Origin: Lachnospiraceae bacterium
GTDB taxonomy: Bacteria > Bacillota > Clostridia > Lachnospirales > Lachnospiraceae
DNA length: 27,740 nt
Assembly: GCA_030825115.1 (NCBI GenBank)
Contig: JAPJQL010000042.1
Coordinates: 1-27,740 of the forward strand
Reading direction: 5' to 3'
The number at the start of each line of letters is the position of its first letter. Within the stretch, counting starts at the first letter, position 1. The translations under genes were made by a program, and so were the position numbers. This document shows, one piece after another, positions 15,104-21,860 of the stretch. A model generated the notes under the pieces. It made no database searches, was not told the DNA's origin, and saw nothing but the letters and a program-made list of their open reading frames with translations.

Positions 15104-16027
15104 TTGAAAGAGAAAGCAATGAAAAAGCCTATTTGGAAAGGCGCTTCGGGGGATAAACTCTTTTCGCTTGCTTTATTGGCGCCGGCAATTTTTACGACAG
15201 TGGTATTTATCCTGGTGCCGGTTGTAGATTCTATCTATCGGAGTTTTTTCGATTATAAGGTGAAAAACATCATCTCGGGACAGCCGGGAGTGTGGAACAA
15301 TTTTGCAAACTATATAAAATTATTCTCCAATGGAAAACTGGTGCCGTCTATGACGAATACCCTGGTATTTGTATTCGGAGTGGTGATCGCACAGTTTATC
15401 CTCGGAATGACGCTGGCGCTTGTATTGAACAGCAACATAAAATGTTCCCGTTTTATTCGCAGTATCATGATGGTGCCCTGGGTTGTGCCGACTCTGATCT
15501 CCGGCCTTGTATGGCTGTGGATGTTCCAGCCTCAGTACGGGCTTGTGAAATATTTTGTCGGCATTCTTACAGGCGGGCGCGTCACAGATTTTGCAATTTT
15601 GAATAATCCGGCCACTGCGATGTTTGGCGTCTCGGTGGCGGCCCTATGGAAACAGATTCCGCTGGCCACACTGCTTTTGCTTGCGGGGCTTGCAAACGTA
15701 CCGGAAGACATCCTGGAAGCAGCTAAGATCGACGGGGCCAACGGGGTGCAGCGGTTTTTCAAGATCGTGCTTCCTTATATGAAGAGTGTCATCAAGGTAA
15801 CGGTATCCATGTCCATCATCGAGAACTTCAAGCAGTTCCCGTTATTCTGGACCATGACAGGCGGCGGACCGAATAACTCTACGACTACCATGGCAATTTT
15901 AAGCTACCGGGAAGCGTTTGTGTCCAATAACTTTGGTTCCGGTGCGGCGGTGACAACGATCTGGATGTTGATGATGATCGTAGTTGTGTTTATCTACAAC
16001 CGGATTTTCCGGAATGACGACATGTAA
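15104..16027 (+). CDS. CUT1 sugar ABC permease, MalF/UgpA-like
   Basis: A 307-aa membrane protein with about six transmembrane helices, first at residues 20-42. The EAA loop reads EAAKIDGANGVQRFFKIVLPYMK around residues 205-230 and docks with the ATPase. The motif NFKQFPLFWTMTGGGPNNSTTTM near residue 250 is characteristic of MalF/UgpA/MsmF-type permeases. The start is taken as TTG 15104 because GGGAGG lies seven bases upstream. An ATG five codons later has a weaker site. It pairs with the next gene to form the channel. No ATP-binding subunit is encoded in the operon. Confidence 0.88.
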   Translation: MKEKAMKKPIWKGASGDKLFSLALLAPAIFTTVVFILVPVVDSIYRSFFDYKVKNIISGQPGVWNNFANYIKLFSNGKLVPSMTNTLVFVFGVVIAQFILGMTLALVLNSNIKCSRFIRSIMMVPWVVPTLISGLVWLWMFQPQYGLVKYFVGILTGGRVTDFAILNNPATAMFGVSVAALWKQIPLATLLLLAGLANVPEDILEAAKIDGANGVQRFFKIVLPYMKSVIKVTVSMSIIENFKQFPLFWTMTGGGPNNSTTTMAILSYREAFVSNNFGSGAAVTTIWMLMMIVVVFIYNRIFRNDDM

Positions 16028-16043
16028 GGGAGGGGAGCAGGAC

Positions 16044-16883
16044 ATGAAACGTAAGCGTGTTTTAAACAGTATTTTGAAATATGCGGTTTTAATAATGATT
16101 CTTTTGTTTTTGCTGTTCCCTTTATTCTGGGTACTGCTGACATCATTTAAAACCAATATGGAAGCGTATAAATTTCCACCGACTTTTATTGTGGAAAATC
16201 CGACGGTACAGAGTTATATCAACCTGTTTACTGTGGACAATGACTTTTTTACATATTATAAAAACAATTTCATCGTAGCCGGGTCGGCTGCCCTGATCAC
16301 AACGTTTATGGCGATCATCTCCGGATATGCACTGTCCCGTTTCCATTTTAAATGGAATAAGTGGATCGTTGCGGCTTTTACATCCGCGCAGATGTTCCCG
16401 GTAGTCAGCCGGTTGATCTCACTGTATAAAATTCTGGGTGATGTCAATCTGATCAACACACATGTGGGGCTGATTCTTGCGGTGACTGCGGGCATGCTGC
16501 CATTTACGATCATGCTGATGTCCAGTTTTTACGACGGGATTCCGAAGGAGCTGGAAGAGGCGGCAAGAGTGGACGGAGCCGGAAGGATCCAGACATTGTT
16601 CCAGGTTGTGGTTCCGCTTGTAAAGCCGGGAATGCTTGCCGTAGGTATCTATGCATTTTTGCTGTCCTGGGATGATTACCTTCATGCGTCAACCCTGATT
16701 CAGACAGATTCGCTTCGAACGCTGTCAGCAGGTGTTGCGCTCCGATATCTCGGGGAACTGTCATACGACTGGTCGCTGATCAACACGATCTCGATCGTAG
16801 GAACGATTCCGATGGTGATTATCTTCTTCTTCTTCCAGAAGTACATGGTGAAAGGTCTTGTCGCAGGAGCAGTAAAAGGATAA
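16044..16883 (+). CDS. CUT1 sugar ABC permease, MalG/UgpE-like
   Basis: A 279-aa membrane protein with six predicted helices. The N-terminus (KRVLNSILKYAVLIMILLFLLFPLFWVLLTSFK) and the EAA loop EAARVDGAGRIQTLFQVVVPLVKPG are diagnostic of the MalG class, as is the C-terminal ...KYMVKGLVAGAVKG. The ATG at 16044 is chosen because GGGAGGGGAG precedes it. An in-frame codon at 15984 would lie inside the previous gene. It forms the second half of the sugar channel. Transport energy presumably comes from a shared MsmK/MsiK-type ATPase located elsewhere in the genome. Confidence 0.88.
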   Translation: MKRKRVLNSILKYAVLIMILLFLLFPLFWVLLTSFKTNMEAYKFPPTFIVENPTVQSYINLFTVDNDFFTYYKNNFIVAGSAALITTFMAIISGYALSRFHFKWNKWIVAAFTSAQMFPVVSRLISLYKILGDVNLINTHVGLILAVTAGMLPFTIMLMSSFYDGIPKELEEAARVDGAGRIQTLFQVVVPLVKPGMLAVGIYAFLLSWDDYLHASTLIQTDSLRTLSAGVALRYLGELSYDWSLINTISIVGTIPMVIIFFFFQKYMVKGLVAGAVKG

Positions 16884-16901
16884 GAAAAGGAGAAAAAAAT
16901 T

Positions 16902-17756
16902 ATGCTGGTAACAAATAGGGAAAATATGATAAAGGCTGCGCAGGGAGGTTATGCAATTCCGGCGATCAACACGCAGGGAGGCAACTATGACATCATTTGG
17001 GCAATCTGCCGCGCCGCCGAGGAACTGAAGTCTCCGATCATCCTCGCCCATTATGTATCGACGGGGGAATATGCCGGTCATGACTGGTTTGTGGAAGTGA
17101 GCAAGTGGTGCGCCAACAAAGTATCGGTTCCGGTATCGATCCATCTCGACCACGGCTCTGACTTTGGCATCTGCATGGAGGCTTTGAAGCTGGGCTTTAC
17201 CTCTTTGATGATCGACGGTTCTACCAGTCCGATCGAAGAAAATGCGGCAATGACCAACGAAGTGATCAAAGTTGCAAAATGCTTTGGCGTTCCGGTAGAG
17301 GCGGAGATTGGAGAACTGCTTCGCCTTGACAATCTTGGCGCTGTGATGGAGAATAAAAATATTGTAGACCCCAGCGAAGTAAAACGCTTTCTGGAACTGT
17401 GCCAGCCGGATTCGCTTGCGATCGGAATCGGAAATGCGCATGGGTATTATCACGGAGAGCCTGAAATCCATCTGGAAGTACTCGAAGCGGTACGGAAGTT
17501 TACGGATATCCCGTTAGTCCTTCACGGCTGCACTGGAATGAAGGAAGAAATCGTGAAAGAAGCGATCAAACTGGGCGTGGCAAAGATCAACTTTGGTACG
17601 GAGATCCGTTATAAATACGTGGAGCATTACGAGGACGGATTGAAAAACATGGAGCATCAGGGGCATTCCTGGAAGCTGTCCCAGCATGCGAATGATCTGC
17701 TGACCGAGGATGTGAAAAAAATCATCCGTCTTGCCGGTTCAGAAGGAAAAGCTTAA
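16902..17756 (+). CDS. Class II (Zn) aldolase, GatY/KbaY/Fba-like
   Basis: A 284-aa TIM-barrel aldolase that would split a ketose (bis)phosphate, or a modified ketose 1-phosphate, giving DHAP. The catalytic Asp83 and Zn ligand His84 are in SIHLDHGSD, with the other Zn ligands His180 in GNAHGYYHG and His208 in LVLHGCTG. The length equals KbaY/GatY tagatose-bisphosphate aldolases. Two phosphate-site motifs differ from the usual forms: LHGCTG instead of LHGGSG (residues 207-212), and KINFGTEIR where KbaY-type enzymes have a KVNxATE-like segment. This hints at an unusual substrate. The ATG has AAGGAG upstream and lies 18 bp after the permease gene. In a galactosamine-type route it would cleave tagatose-1,6-bisphosphate. 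A sulfo-sugar or another ketose is also possible. Confidence 0.85.
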   Translation: MLVTNRENMIKAAQGGYAIPAINTQGGNYDIIWAICRAAEELKSPIILAHYVSTGEYAGHDWFVEVSKWCANKVSVPVSIHLDHGSDFGICMEALKLGFTSLMIDGSTSPIEENAAMTNEVIKVAKCFGVPVEAEIGELLRLDNLGAVMENKNIVDPSEVKRFLELCQPDSLAIGIGNAHGYYHGEPEIHLEVLEAVRKFTDIPLVLHGCTGMKEEIVKEAIKLGVAKINFGTEIRYKYVEHYEDGLKNMEHQGHSWKLSQHANDLLTEDVKKIIRLAGSEGKA

Positions 17757-17789
17757 ACTATCATTCAAAATAAGAAAGGATTTAGAACT

Positions 17790-18845
17790 ATGAATAAGAA
17801 AAACAGTGAACTGACTTATCGTGAAATATACCAGCAGCCGGAGTCATTTGAGGCGATCAATGCTTCACTGGATGACATCTATGCCGTGCTGGACGAGGTG
17901 TTTGCAGAAAAGTATGACGAGCTGATCTTTACAGGCTGCGGCACCAGTCTGTACCTTGCACAGGCTGCGGCACATGCGTTCTCCACCTGCAATGCAATGC
18001 CGGCAAAGGCAATGTGCTGTTCGGAACTGTATTATTTTCCTGAGACATTTGTGAAGGACAGAAAAGTCCTGATTCTGCCGATCACAAGAAAGAGCTATAC
18101 GACAGAAGTCCGGATGGCGATCGACAAGGTGAGAAGCTATCCAGGAGTGAAGACGCTTGCCATTACCTGTGACAAGGACAGCGCCATCTATAATGACCAC
18201 GTGATCCTTTCTCCGGACACGGCGGAAGACAGCGTGATCATGACCCGTTCCTTTACAAGCATGGTATATCTTGCCGTGGTCATGGCTCTCTATGTCGGCG
18301 GAAGAAAAGATGAGATCACCGCAATGTCCGGTTATGGAGACAACGCCAGAGATGCGCTTAAGAATATGGATCTGCTGGCAAAGAAGGTGCTGGAGGAGCA
18401 CAGCAATCTGAACCTGTTCATCACACTGGGACAGGGAATCTACTATGGGGTTGCCAATGAGTGCATGAATAAGATGAAAGAGATGGGTCTTTCTAATTCA
18501 GAAGCTTACTACAGCCTGGAGTACCGCCACGGACCGATGAGCCTGGTGGATGAAAATACGCTGATCATCTTCCTCAGCCACCCGGAGACCGTGAAGGAAG
18601 ACGCAAAACTGCTTGCCGAGATGAAGAGATATGGCGCAGTGACGATTGCAATCGGCAATACAGCATCCTCTGATTTGAAAGAAGCAGACTATTGCCTGGA
18701 TCTGCCCTATGGGTACAACGATCTGCAGAATGCGGCGCTGATTGGGTTTATCGGTCAGTTTATCGGTTATTATATCGCTGAGCAGAAGGGAATCGATGCC
18801 GATCACCCGAGACATCTGTCCCAGGCGATCGTGATTGAAGAATAA
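17790..18845 (+). CDS. SIS-domain sugar isomerase/deaminase, AgaS-like
   Basis: A 351-aa protein with two SIS (sugar isomerase) domains. The first begins ELIFTGCGTSLYLAQAAAH (about residue 45) and the second LFITLGQGIYYGVANECMNKMKEM (about 210). The N-terminal TYREIYQQPESF and the EYRHGPMSLVDENTLIIFLS motif recall AgaS, the galactosamine-6-phosphate deaminase/isomerase of the Aga pathway, and more distantly FrlB and the GlmS isomerase half. The usual SxSGxTxE phosphate loop is here TRKSYTTE, so the substrate may differ. It is the last gene of the operon, followed 17 bp later by a strong terminator. Inferred role: conversion of an amino sugar phosphate to a ketose phosphate with ammonia release, feeding the aldolase. 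Confidence 0.8.
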   Translation: MNKKNSELTYREIYQQPESFEAINASLDDIYAVLDEVFAEKYDELIFTGCGTSLYLAQAAAHAFSTCNAMPAKAMCCSELYYFPETFVKDRKVLILPITRKSYTTEVRMAIDKVRSYPGVKTLAITCDKDSAIYNDHVILSPDTAEDSVIMTRSFTSMVYLAVVMALYVGGRKDEITAMSGYGDNARDALKNMDLLAKKVLEEHSNLNLFITLGQGIYYGVANECMNKMKEMGLSNSEAYYSLEYRHGPMSLVDENTLIIFLSHPETVKEDAKLLAEMKRYGAVTIAIGNTASSDLKEADYCLDLPYGYNDLQNAALIGFIGQFIGYYIAEQKGIDADHPRHLSQAIVIEE

Positions 18846-18861
18846 AAAGATAATTGAGTAC

Positions 18862-18909
18862 CGGCATGGAACAAAACGCCTGAGGGCGGCGGTTCCATGC
18901 CGTTTTTTT
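18862..18909 (+). terminator. Strong terminator of the six-gene operon
   Basis: A perfect 11-bp stem pairs 18862-18872 (CGGCATGGAAC) with 18892-18902 (GTTCCATGCCG), followed by seven T at 18903-18909. The loop contains a further small CGCC-TGAG-GGCG hairpin. Confidence 0.9.
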
Positions 18910-18944
18910 CCGTGATGCCTGCGGCGGTTTTGCGTGTTTTGATA

Positions 18945-18973
18945 TGGATAAGACAGGCGGAGTGTGGTAGAAT
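18945..18973 (+). promoter_or_regulatory. Probable promoter of the kinase/maturase pair
   Basis: An extended -10 TGGTAGAAT (hexamer 18968-18973) with TGGATA at 18945-18950 and a 17-bp spacer. No LacI-type operator is visible here, so the maturation genes may be expressed independently of the six-gene operon. Confidence 0.45.
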
Positions 18974-19035
18974 GTCATAGGAGAGGATACATATCCGCTG
19001 AATTTGTGCGAAAAGAGAGGGGAGCCGGGGTTTAT

Positions 19036-19677
19036 ATGGATGAAGAGATCATTCAGGCAGAAGAAACGCTGAGACTGCAGTTTTTAAAAATCTGCCGGGA
19101 TATAGAAACGATGTTCAAACAGGGCGGCGATGGGCCGGTGCTCGTGGCGATCGACGGCCAGTGTGCCAGCGGGAAGACGACTTTGGGAAAGATGCTCGCC
19201 AATCGGTTTGAATGCAATCTGTTCCACATGGACGATTTTTTTCTTCGCCCCGTTCAGCGAACGGCCAAACGCCTTGCCGAAGTGGGTGGGAATGTGGACT
19301 ACGAGCGGTTTCGGCTTGAAGTGCTGGAGCCGGTTTTGCGGAGGGAGGCATTTACTTACCGGGCGTTTGACTGCAGAAGCCAGGAGTTTGGGAAGGCTGT
19401 GACAGTGCCGGTAAAGCGCCTGAACATTGTAGAAGGCTCATACAGCAGGCATCCGTATTTTGGCGCGTATTACCAACTGGGATATTGTCTGCTGGTTGAG
19501 GAAGAAGAGCAGAAGGAACGGATACGCAGGCGCAATGGAGAACAGATGCTGAAGCGTTTTACAGAAGAATGGATTCCCAGGGAAAATGCCTATCTGGAAG
19601 TTTTTGGGATATGGGACCGTTCAGGGGACAGATCAAAGGAGGAGACAAGCTATGCCGCCAATCAGCGTATTGATTAA
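19036..19677 (+). CDS. Uridine-kinase-like P-loop kinase
   Basis: A 213-aa cytoplasmic protein of the uridine kinase/phosphoribulokinase-like P-loop group. Walker A is GQCASGKTT at 41-49, followed by NLFHMDDFFLRP, where the Asp pair corresponds to the phospho-acceptor-binding region of uridine kinases. VEGSYSRHPYFGAYY and an Arg-rich lid (KERIRRRNG) follow. The start at ATG 19036 is preferred (GAGAGGGGAG upstream) over an in-frame codon at 18964. Its last 26 bp overlap the anSME gene, so the two are translationally coupled. Small kinases of this type occur widely in Clostridia without a proven substrate. Because the island lacks an obvious sugar kinase, phosphorylation of the imported sugar is a speculative role. 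Confidence 0.7.
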   Translation: MDEEIIQAEETLRLQFLKICRDIETMFKQGGDGPVLVAIDGQCASGKTTLGKMLANRFECNLFHMDDFFLRPVQRTAKRLAEVGGNVDYERFRLEVLEPVLRREAFTYRAFDCRSQEFGKAVTVPVKRLNIVEGSYSRHPYFGAYYQLGYCLLVEEEEQKERIRRRNGEQMLKRFTEEWIPRENAYLEVFGIWDRSGDRSKEETSYAANQRID

Positions 19678-20758
19678 GCCATCATCGGGGAATTGCAACC
19701 TGCGGTGTGAATATTGTTTTTATTACGACACGATGTCAAAACGGGAGCAGCCGTCCTATGGTTTTATGAGCTTGGAGACACTGGAGGCCGTCATCCGCGA
19801 GGTGCTTGCCTATGCAGAAGGGAGCTGCACCATAGCCTACCAGGGCGGGGAACCGACGCTCAGCGGGCTGCCGTTTTTTGAGAAGTCGATGGAGTTTCAG
19901 GAGAAATACAACGTCAACAACGTAAAAATATTCAATGCGATCCAGACGAACGGATATCATCTGGACCAGGCGTGGGCAGAGTTTTTCCGGGACAACGGCT
20001 TTTTAGTCGGCGTGTCTTTGGACGGCGGTCCCAAGGTGCATGACCGCTACCGGAAAAATCCTTCGGGGGACGGAAGCTTCTATCAGATCATGCGGAATGT
20101 AGAACTTTTACAGAAGGTTGGCGTAGAGTTTAACATCCTGTCGGTCGTAAATGGCACGACGGCGCCCCAGATCAAAAAGACTTATGAGTTCTATCGGAAG
20201 AACCATCTGGATTATCTCCAGTTCATCGCCTGTTTAGACCCGCTGGAAGAAGAGCCGGGGGGACGGGAGTATTCCCTGACGCCGGAGATCTACGGGCAAT
20301 TCCTGATCGATCTGTTTGATCTGTGGTATCAGGACCTGAGGCAGGGAAAGCAGCCTTATATCCGCCAGTTTGAAAATTATATCGCTATGCTGCTCGGGCA
20401 GATGCCGGAGTCTTGTGACATGAGAGGAATCTGTGGGATGCAGTATGTGGTGGAGGCGGACGGTTCTGTGTACCCCTGCGATTTCTATGTGATCGACCAG
20501 TACAGGCTCGGGAATTTCTGTACAGATCCGGTGGAAACGATAGACAGGGTGCGGGAAGAAGTGGGATTTATTGCAGAATCGGAGCAGAAGGAAGAAAAAT
20601 GCTATGAATGCCGGTATCAGTCCCTGTGCCGCGGCGGATGCCGCAGGAACCGGCAGAAGGAGAATGGGCATCATCAGTATTTTTGCCGCTCCTATGAGAT
20701 GTTTTTTGATGCTTGCCTGCCCAGGATGGTGGAGATTGCGCGGAATATCTCCAGGTAA
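19652..20758 (+). CDS. Anaerobic sulfatase-maturating radical SAM enzyme (anSME)
   Basis: A 368-aa radical SAM/SPASM enzyme that oxidises the active-site Cys (or Ser) of sulfatases to formylglycine without oxygen. The radical SAM cluster is bound by Cys15, Cys19 and Cys22 (CNLRCEYC), the same spacing and position as the characterised Clostridium perfringens enzyme. AYQGGEPTL and IQTNGYHLD are also family hallmarks. The C-terminal SPASM domain has the Cys-rich runs CDMRGICGMQYVVEADGSVYPCDFY and CYECRYQSLCRGGCRRN plus YFCRSY, for two auxiliary 4Fe-4S clusters. The ATG at 19652 with AAAGGAGG upstream gives MPPISVLIKPSSGNC, matching known anSME starts. Its target is very probably the Cys-type sulfatase encoded at 13688. 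Confidence 0.93.
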   Translation: MPPISVLIKPSSGNCNLRCEYCFYYDTMSKREQPSYGFMSLETLEAVIREVLAYAEGSCTIAYQGGEPTLSGLPFFEKSMEFQEKYNVNNVKIFNAIQTNGYHLDQAWAEFFRDNGFLVGVSLDGGPKVHDRYRKNPSGDGSFYQIMRNVELLQKVGVEFNILSVVNGTTAPQIKKTYEFYRKNHLDYLQFIACLDPLEEEPGGREYSLTPEIYGQFLIDLFDLWYQDLRQGKQPYIRQFENYIAMLLGQMPESCDMRGICGMQYVVEADGSVYPCDFYVIDQYRLGNFCTDPVETIDRVREEVGFIAESEQKEEKCYECRYQSLCRGGCRRNRQKENGHHQYFCRSYEMFFDACLPRMVEIARNISR

Positions 20759-20777
20759 GAGGAGTGGCGGGAGATAC

Positions 20778-21053
20778 GCGGACAGTTCCGGGGCAGGGTG
20801 GATGGAGGCGTAAGAGGGTTGGTTCCGAGCTGCGCGATGGATTGTTCTAGTCATAAAAAGTGGAAAAAACTGAGGATCGCAGCCAAATTCCGGGGAACTT
20901 TTGATAAGTTCCCCTCCATGCCTGCTTTGCTCCGGGTTTTGAGAACCCTGCGCAACCTTAGTTTTTCCACTTTTTTTGTCAAGAACAATCGAATCGCTTC
21001 GCAAGTCACCATCCCTCTTACGCCTCCATCCACCCCGCCCCGGAGCTGTCCGC
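20778..21053. repeat. 276-bp imperfect inverted repeat with two internal hairpins
   Basis: The outer arms 20778-20818 and 21013-21053 are complementary over 41 bp with only two mismatches (one a G-T wobble). Pairing continues inward with gaps and mismatches: the left arm around 20835-20882 (ATTGTTCTAGTCAT, AAAAAGTGGAAAAA, CTGAGGATCGCAG) matches the reverse complement of the right arm around 20948-21000. At the tip two perfect hairpins stand side by side: 20892-20900/20906-20914 (GGGGAACTT, loop TTGAT) and 20934-20938/20944-20948 (GGGTT, loop TTGAG). There is no credible gene in it. Both strands would encode similar peptides simply because of the symmetry. It could be a MITE-like element or a large structured RNA. 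No clear target-site duplication is visible. Confidence 0.8.
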
Positions 21054-21113
21054 TGACATTCGCTGCTGCCAGCTATCGATAACCCGGCTTCCGCCCCCTA
21101 CCAAACAAGGAGA

Positions 21114-21237
21114 AATCGTTGTTTTATGGTTGCCGATACACAGCCTGGAGGGGATGGTGGGAGCAGACGCCCCTCTGTTCCACCATCCCTTCCAGGCGTA
21201 CTTTCGCCAATTCCCCCCATTCCACCAAACAACGATT
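21114..21237. repeat. Second, 124-bp inverted repeat
   Basis: The outer arms are 21114-21124 (AATCGTTGTTT) and 21227-21237 (AAACAACGATT), perfect over 11 bp. The inner arms are 21144-21160 and 21180-21196, 17 bp with one wobble (CCTGGAGGGGATGGTGG against CCACCATCCCTTCCAGG). A small CAGA/TCTG stem sits in the loop. It ends six bases before the stop codon of the DUF3842 gene on the other strand. The bases between this and the preceding repeat (21054-21113) show no gene. It may terminate transcription of both convergent genes, but no U-tract is seen, so a repeat element is equally possible. Confidence 0.7.
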
Positions 21238-21242
21238 CCCAC

Positions 21243-21656
21243 TCACTCTTCCAGATATTCCATCACATGCCCCACCACCAGCGGAATGATTTCATTCATT
21301 GATAAATTTTCACATCCTACTACGTGATGGTTGCACCGGTTTACCGGCATCAGGATTTGATAAGCTTTACTGTGCCCGACTGCTGCCGCCATTGCCGGGG
21401 TCACTTCTCCAAACAGGGAATCCGCAATGACGATCCCGATCGGTCCGATGATAATGTCGGAATCTTTGGCGGCTACGATTACCGGATTTTCTCCTGTAGC
21501 CCCATAATCTGCCCCGGCCTTCATCATAGCGGCGGTGGCGATGCTGTTAGTTCCGATCGCAAGCAGTTCCTGTTCCGGGAGCTGTTTTTTTAGCTGTTCA
21601 ATAATGCTTTTTCCCATACGGCCTCCCTGGCCGTCGATAATTGTTATTTTTTTCAT
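21243..21656 (-). CDS. DUF3842 family protein
   Basis: A 137-aa cytoplasmic protein recognisable by its conserved start KKITIIDGQGGRMGKSIIEQL (a Rossmann-like glycine turn) and the segments AIGTNSIATAAMMKAGADYGATGENP, DIIIGPIGIVIADSLFGEVTPAMA and LMPVNRCNHHVVG. The family is common in Clostridia and has no established function. The N-terminal glycine motif suggests nucleotide binding. GGAGG lies about seven bases before the ATG. It is transcribed toward the inverted repeats, convergent with the anSME gene. Confidence 0.85.
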   Translation of the reverse strand: MKKITIIDGQGGRMGKSIIEQLKKQLPEQELLAIGTNSIATAAMMKAGADYGATGENPVIVAAKDSDIIIGPIGIVIADSLFGEVTPAMAAAVGHSKAYQILMPVNRCNHHVVGCENLSMNEIIPLVVGHVMEYLEE

Positions 21657-21770
21657 TTTGAGACCTCCATAATCCCTACCAGTGTATCATAAATGAGGAA
21701 AACAGAAAAGGGATATATGACTGAAATCGGGTTAAGGGGGTGAGCCGGAAGTAAAATGACAGATAACCGG

Positions 21771-21803
21771 GAAACAGGCTTGTATTGAAAGTCTGTTTCT
21801 TTT
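21771..21803 (+). terminator. Terminator-like hairpin overlapping the rpn promoter
   Basis: An 11-bp stem pairs 21771-21781 (GAAACAGGCTT) with 21789-21799 (AAGTCTGTTTC), with one wobble, loop GTATTGA and then TTTT. It overlaps the -35 and spacer of the next promoter. No plus-strand gene lies just upstream, so it may shield the nuclease gene from stray transcription. Confidence 0.45.
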
Positions 21804-21808
21804 ATAAT
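21780..21808 (+). promoter_or_regulatory. Promoter of the Rpn-like nuclease gene
   Basis: TTGTAT (21780-21785) and a perfect TATAAT (21803-21808) with 17-bp spacing. Transcription would begin near 21815, giving a leader of about 45 bases that contains the hairpin described next. Confidence 0.6.
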
Positions 21809-21831
21809 AAAAGTACGGACTGCCACAGGGT

Positions 21832-21853
21832 TTCCTGATAACCATCAGGAAGG
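21832..21853 (+). promoter_or_regulatory. Hairpin hiding the ribosome binding site of the Rpn-like gene
   Basis: TTCCTGAT (21832-21839) pairs perfectly over 8 bp with ATCAGGAA (21844-21851) around an AACC loop. The Shine-Dalgarno AGGAAGG occupies 21847-21853, so most of it is inside the 3' arm. Translation should be reduced unless the stem melts or is displaced. Confidence 0.6.
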
Positions 21854-21860
21854 CGTGTAT

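Noticed and set aside
16761..17471. 236-aa minus-strand frame opposite the aldolase gene
   Set aside because: It crosses two plus-strand genes in an operon and has no recognisable motif.
9749..18845. Reading the island as a sulfoquinovose (sulfoglycolysis) pathway
   Set aside because: A sulfonate C-S bond is not a substrate for sulfatases, and no transaldolase, transketolase or sulfolactaldehyde reductase gene was seen. Sulfatase plus maturase point to a sulfate ester. It is kept only as an alternative for the isomerase.
20798..21082. 94-aa open frame inside the large inverted repeat (and a mirror frame on the minus strand, 20851-21033)
   Set aside because: Both strands give the same opening peptide because of the repeat symmetry. 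There is no ribosome site and no recognisable domain.
21018..21242. 74-aa minus-strand frame between the repeats
   Set aside because: It runs across two unrelated repeat elements, is Trp/Gly-rich in an unnatural way and has no ribosome site.
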